DNA of 20,847 bases from Pelargonium nanum (taxonomy: Eukaryota > Streptophyta > Magnoliopsida > Geraniales > Geraniaceae): positions 1 through 20,847 of the forward strand of contig JAYMTF010001880.1 of NCBI GenBank assembly GCA_036897485.1, read 5' to 3'. This document shows positions 18,459-20,847 of this stretch, in pieces. The translations under genes and the position numbers were made by a program. A model generated the notes under the pieces. That model searched no databases. It was not told the DNA's origin and saw only the letters and a program-made list of their open reading frames with translations. The first letter of the stretch is position 1. Each line of letters begins with the position of its first letter.

Positions 18459-20315
18459 TCAACATATTATATTGCCACTCTCTTTAATCTTATGCTCCTC
18501 CTCTTCAATTGTGTCACAAATCTTCCCACCCCTAGTCTCCGGCAACCACACCACAAACATCCCACAAAACCCTATCACCACCCCGAACACCCCGTACGCC
18601 ACCACCCGCCGCCCCGCTCCGGCCGCCACCAGCACCGGACTAAACGCGCCGCCAAACACCATCGCCTGCCTCACCATCGCCACCGCCGAGTTCCTCACGC
18701 ACGTGGGAAACAACTCAAGCGTGTACATCAACAACAAACTGAACGCCGTGCACCCGCAAAAAAACGACACCGTTTCAAGACCCAACAACGCCGTTTTGGT
18801 CCACCCCATTGCCTCCATTGCACACATCAACACACTACACACTCCACTCATCATTGTGAACGCCAATAACGACCGTCGTCTTTGGAGGCGGTCGATGAAG
18901 AAGAAAATGACAAGCGAAGATGGTAGCTCCGACAAAGCGTTTAGGGTCACACTCAAGTAGGGGTTGAACCCTAAGTCGCCAACGGCTAGTGGCATTCCGT
19001 AATAAACCATTCCAATCCCGAAACCAACTACCATAACGGCCATTAACCGCTTGCACGCCCATTTAGTGTTCTTCAAGATCTTCATAGCGGAGTAGAGGTC
19101 AACGTTCTTGGTCTCCTCGACCTCGATCAACGAGAAAAAGCTCGAAGACCAGATATTGTCGCTTTTTACCAAGTCCTGACCTATTTGTTGCTGTTGTGAT
19201 ACAAAGTCAACACTTTTGCAAGTTTCTTGGTCCACGTCATTCAAGAAAAAGTTAGAATTGACACTTTTCACTGAGTCGTGACTCGGTTGTTGGTGTTGGT
19301 GTTGTTGTTGTGACGCAAAGTCAACGCTTTTCAATAAATAGTGACCTTGTTGTTGGTGTTGATGTTGTCTTGATGCAATGTCAACGCTGTTGTGTCCTGA
19401 TTGCTGTTGGGGTTGTTGTTGCGGTGCGATGTTTTTGAGATTAGCGATCGCTTCTTCTCGACGACCTCGCACCAAAAGCCACCTAGGAGACTCACAAACG
19501 AAGAAATGAACCAAAATAGAGTACAAAATAGTGGGAAGTGAGGTCCAAACATAGAGGTTCCTCCAAGAAGAGCCTTCATTGGTATAAGCCATAGCCGGAA
19601 GTGACAAAAACCCTAGCGTGAAGCAAAAGAATCCGGCCACTCCGACCCGCCCGCGCCACCGCTTCCCGACCAGCTCGGTCGAGAGCACGAGCGCGCACGT
19701 GCCAACGGTTGCGCGGCCGAACCCGGCTACGAGCCGGAGGGCGGCGTAGAGCCATATGTTGGTGGCGAAAAAGGCGGTGAGGAGGGAAGAGAAGGCCATG
19801 AGGAGGCAAGAGAGGACGAGCATGTTTTTCCGGCCGACGGAGGAGTCGGCGGCGCCGGCGAGGAGGAAGCCGCCGGCGAGACATCCGGCGAAAAATGCCG
19901 TCGCTGGGAGGCCGGAGAGGAAGGCCCCGGAGCATTGGAGCGACCACTCCGAGATCACCGAAGATTGCGGAGGTAGGTCCCACGTCCAGGAGTTGACCGG
20001 GAGGTGACACGTGGAGGTTGTTGATTGGCTGCATGGGAAGGTGGTGGGGTCGGAGCAGTGCCACGTGGGATTGGAGTCGGTGAAGGCGCTGAGGAAGGTT
20101 TGTTGAGCGTCGAAGAGCCATGCAAGAGAAACGAGGAGAGCTTGAAAAAACTGGGCCCACCCGAAGTGTGGGCCCATGCAGAGCTCGATTGTGGAGTCTA
20201 AGGATCTTTTGGGGAGATTAAGGTGGGGTGGTGGTGACTCGGCGGCTGACTCGGAGGACGAGTTGAGTTCATGGGTTTGTGTTTTTTGGAGAAGAAATGG
20301 AGTTGGATCTGCCAT
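18459..20315 (-). CDS. OCT3: Organic cation/carnitine transporter (OCT3-like), intronless
   Basis: This is a 618-aa major facilitator superfamily protein of the plant OCT group, which moves carnitine, polyamines or other organic cations across the plasma membrane or tonoplast. The first helix region holds GWAQFFQALLVSLAWLFDAQ, then a Cys-containing luminal loop (about 80-128), the loop 2-3 motif ADSSVGRKN (about 156-164), ALRLVAGFGRATVGTCALVL, the CESPRWLLVRGRREEA motif (about 274-289) and near the end LPETRGGK. Hydrophobic stretches fit 12 membrane segments. Plant OCTs are usually about 500-530 aa; the extra length is a Gln/His-rich insert at about 298-385 in the cytosolic loop between helices 6 and 7. 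It is intronless and intact from ATG to stop. The subgroup number (3) is from remembered N-terminal similarity and could be another OCT. The 3' end faces the neighbouring gene. Confidence 0.92.
   Translation of the reverse strand: MADPTPFLLQKTQTHELNSSSESAAESPPPHLNLPKRSLDSTIELCMGPHFGWAQFFQALLVSLAWLFDAQQTFLSAFTDSNPTWHCSDPTTFPCSQSTTSTCHLPVNSWTWDLPPQSSVISEWSLQCSGAFLSGLPATAFFAGCLAGGFLLAGAADSSVGRKNMLVLSCLLMAFSSLLTAFFATNIWLYAALRLVAGFGRATVGTCALVLSTELVGKRWRGRVGVAGFFCFTLGFLSLPAMAYTNEGSSWRNLYVWTSLPTILYSILVHFFVCESPRWLLVRGRREEAIANLKNIAPQQQPQQQSGHNSVDIASRQHQHQQQGHYLLKSVDFASQQQHQHQQPSHDSVKSVNSNFFLNDVDQETCKSVDFVSQQQQIGQDLVKSDNIWSSSFFSLIEVEETKNVDLYSAMKILKNTKWACKRLMAVMVVGFGIGMVYYGMPLAVGDLGFNPYLSVTLNALSELPSSLVIFFFIDRLQRRRSLLAFTMMSGVCSVLMCAMEAMGWTKTALLGLETVSFFCGCTAFSLLLMYTLELFPTCVRNSAVAMVRQAMVFGGAFSPVLVAAGAGRRVVAYGVFGVVIGFCGMFVVWLPETRGGKICDTIEEEEHKIKESGNIIC
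19160..19430 (-). repeat. Gln/His-coding repeats in the transporter central loop
   Basis: On the minus strand CAA/CAG/CAC runs alternate with a repeated SVDFASQQQ-like motif (SVDIASRQ, SVDFASQQQ, SVDFVSQQQ), each followed by a (Q/S)H or GQ D/Y-L/S-V/L-K segment. There are at least three to four degenerate units of roughly 25 residues. This suggests slippage plus unequal exchange rather than insertion of a foreign domain. Confidence 0.8.
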
Positions 20316-20365
20316 ATGTAGAAGAATAGTGAGAGAGATGTGATATGCAATGTGAAGGTTGTGTA

Positions 20366-20373
20366 TACTTATA
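20366..20373 (-). promoter_or_regulatory. TATA box of the transporter gene
   Basis: On the minus strand TATAAGTA lies about 50 bases upstream of the transporter ATG (20313-20315). Transcription would then start near 20335-20340, giving a short leader of roughly 20-25 nt. Confidence 0.55.
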
Positions 20374-20413
20374 GGAGAGAGACTTAGAGAGTCATATATT
20401 TTTATTATATGTG

Positions 20414-20430
20414 TATATATATATATATAT
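20414..20430. repeat. TA microsatellite
   Basis: An uninterrupted run of about 8.5 TA units just upstream of the transporter TATA box, preceded by TTATTATATGTG. Confidence 0.9.
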
Positions 20431-20511
20431 GAGAGACAATATGTGTTTTTTTTAATGTGAATTTATGTGATGATCAATGTGGTTGGTTGATTTTGCCCTT
20501 TTTATAAATTT

Positions 20512-20847
20512 TTACGCAAAAACTAATATTTTATTACTTGAATTTGGACGATAAGGAAGATAAGTCTGACAAAGAGAACTTGAAGATCTAACTAACTCGT
20601 GGGCCACTCGGCTCGCAGAACAACCCGAAAATAGAAAATTGACATGAGTTGTAATGACTAAACCATCATGAATGATCAAACTAAATGCACTAGATTCCTC
20701 CCCATCTGCCTGAATAATCAAGTTGAAGGCGTTGAAATTCTCCCCTCTCCAGTCCAACCTGAAGAACACGAACAAACTGACAACGACTGCACTTGAAGTT
20801 TAGCCGACCACGTGGAGTACTCTGCCAACCGCCTCTCGTTAGCATCG
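20512..20847 (-). pseudogene. Remnant of a non-LTR retrotransposon RNase H-like domain
   Basis: The minus-strand reading contains AFSLIIHDGLVITTHVNFLF, then ASRVAHELVRSSSSLC. These fit the end of plant LINE/RNase H-like domains, where a SEFGLIIxDC-type segment precedes a xANRVAHELAR segment. The piece is short (under 90 residues in one frame), lacks the first catalytic part and reverse transcriptase in this window, and continues weakly toward the right edge. It could be part of a longer decayed element beyond 20847. Assigned from pattern memory only. Confidence 0.5.

Noticed and set aside
18277..18960. Plus-strand frame of 227 codons
   Set aside because: Antisense to the 3' part of the transporter gene, which has clear transporter motifs on the minus strand.
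19576..20160. Minus-strand frame of 194 codons, Arg/Pro-rich
   Set aside because: Out-of-frame reading of the GC-rich first half of the transporter gene.
1..20847. CRISPR array, operon or defence-type gene cluster
   Set aside because: The genes are plant nuclear genes with introns and unrelated functions; no spaced palindromic repeats with unique spacers are present.

Overview
This window is nuclear DNA from a flowering plant, most likely a eudicot. The evidence is AT-rich introns with GT..AG borders, intron-bearing genes for conserved plant proteins, promoter boxes typical of plant housekeeping genes, and many small non-autonomous DNA transposons (MITEs). I see no prokaryotic, organellar or viral gene block, no CRISPR array and no RNA gene. 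I did not find a new multi-gene system; the unusual content is in repeats, gene structure and protein architecture.

Layout, left to right: (1) 2-499 (+) is the 3' end of a SAM-dependent methyltransferase gene, probably followed by an intron in its 3' UTR (517-1783) and a terminal non-coding exon. (2) 2782-7443 (-) is a five-exon gene for pterin-4-alpha-carbinolamine dehydratase, with introns packed with MITEs. (3) 8587-12539 (+) is a six-exon gene for the zeta subunit of the COPI coatomer, head-to-head with (2); a Mutator-like MITE lies between them. Its first intron holds a tandem duplication of about 0.5 kb. (4) 13978-17954 (+) is a four-exon gene for a large low-complexity, probably mitochondrial protein with a 19-unit repeat of about 11 residues, an RGG-rich stretch and a conserved C-terminal domain. 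(5) 18459-20315 (-) is an intronless organic cation/carnitine transporter gene, tail-to-tail with (4), with an enlarged Gln/His-rich cytosolic loop. (6) 20512-20847 (-) holds a probable decayed RNase H fragment of a non-LTR retrotransposon.

The genes are unrelated in function (methyl transfer, pterin recycling, vesicle traffic, a probable mitochondrial protein, membrane transport), as is normal for plant gene order. From memory, the closest Arabidopsis relatives of genes 1 and 2 are At1g29790 and At1g29810, so this pair may be old conserved microsynteny. Exon borders were set by eye from reading frame, splice sites and protein-family similarity; in all three multi-exon coding models every junction keeps phase and the total is a whole number of codons. 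UTR limits are approximate.
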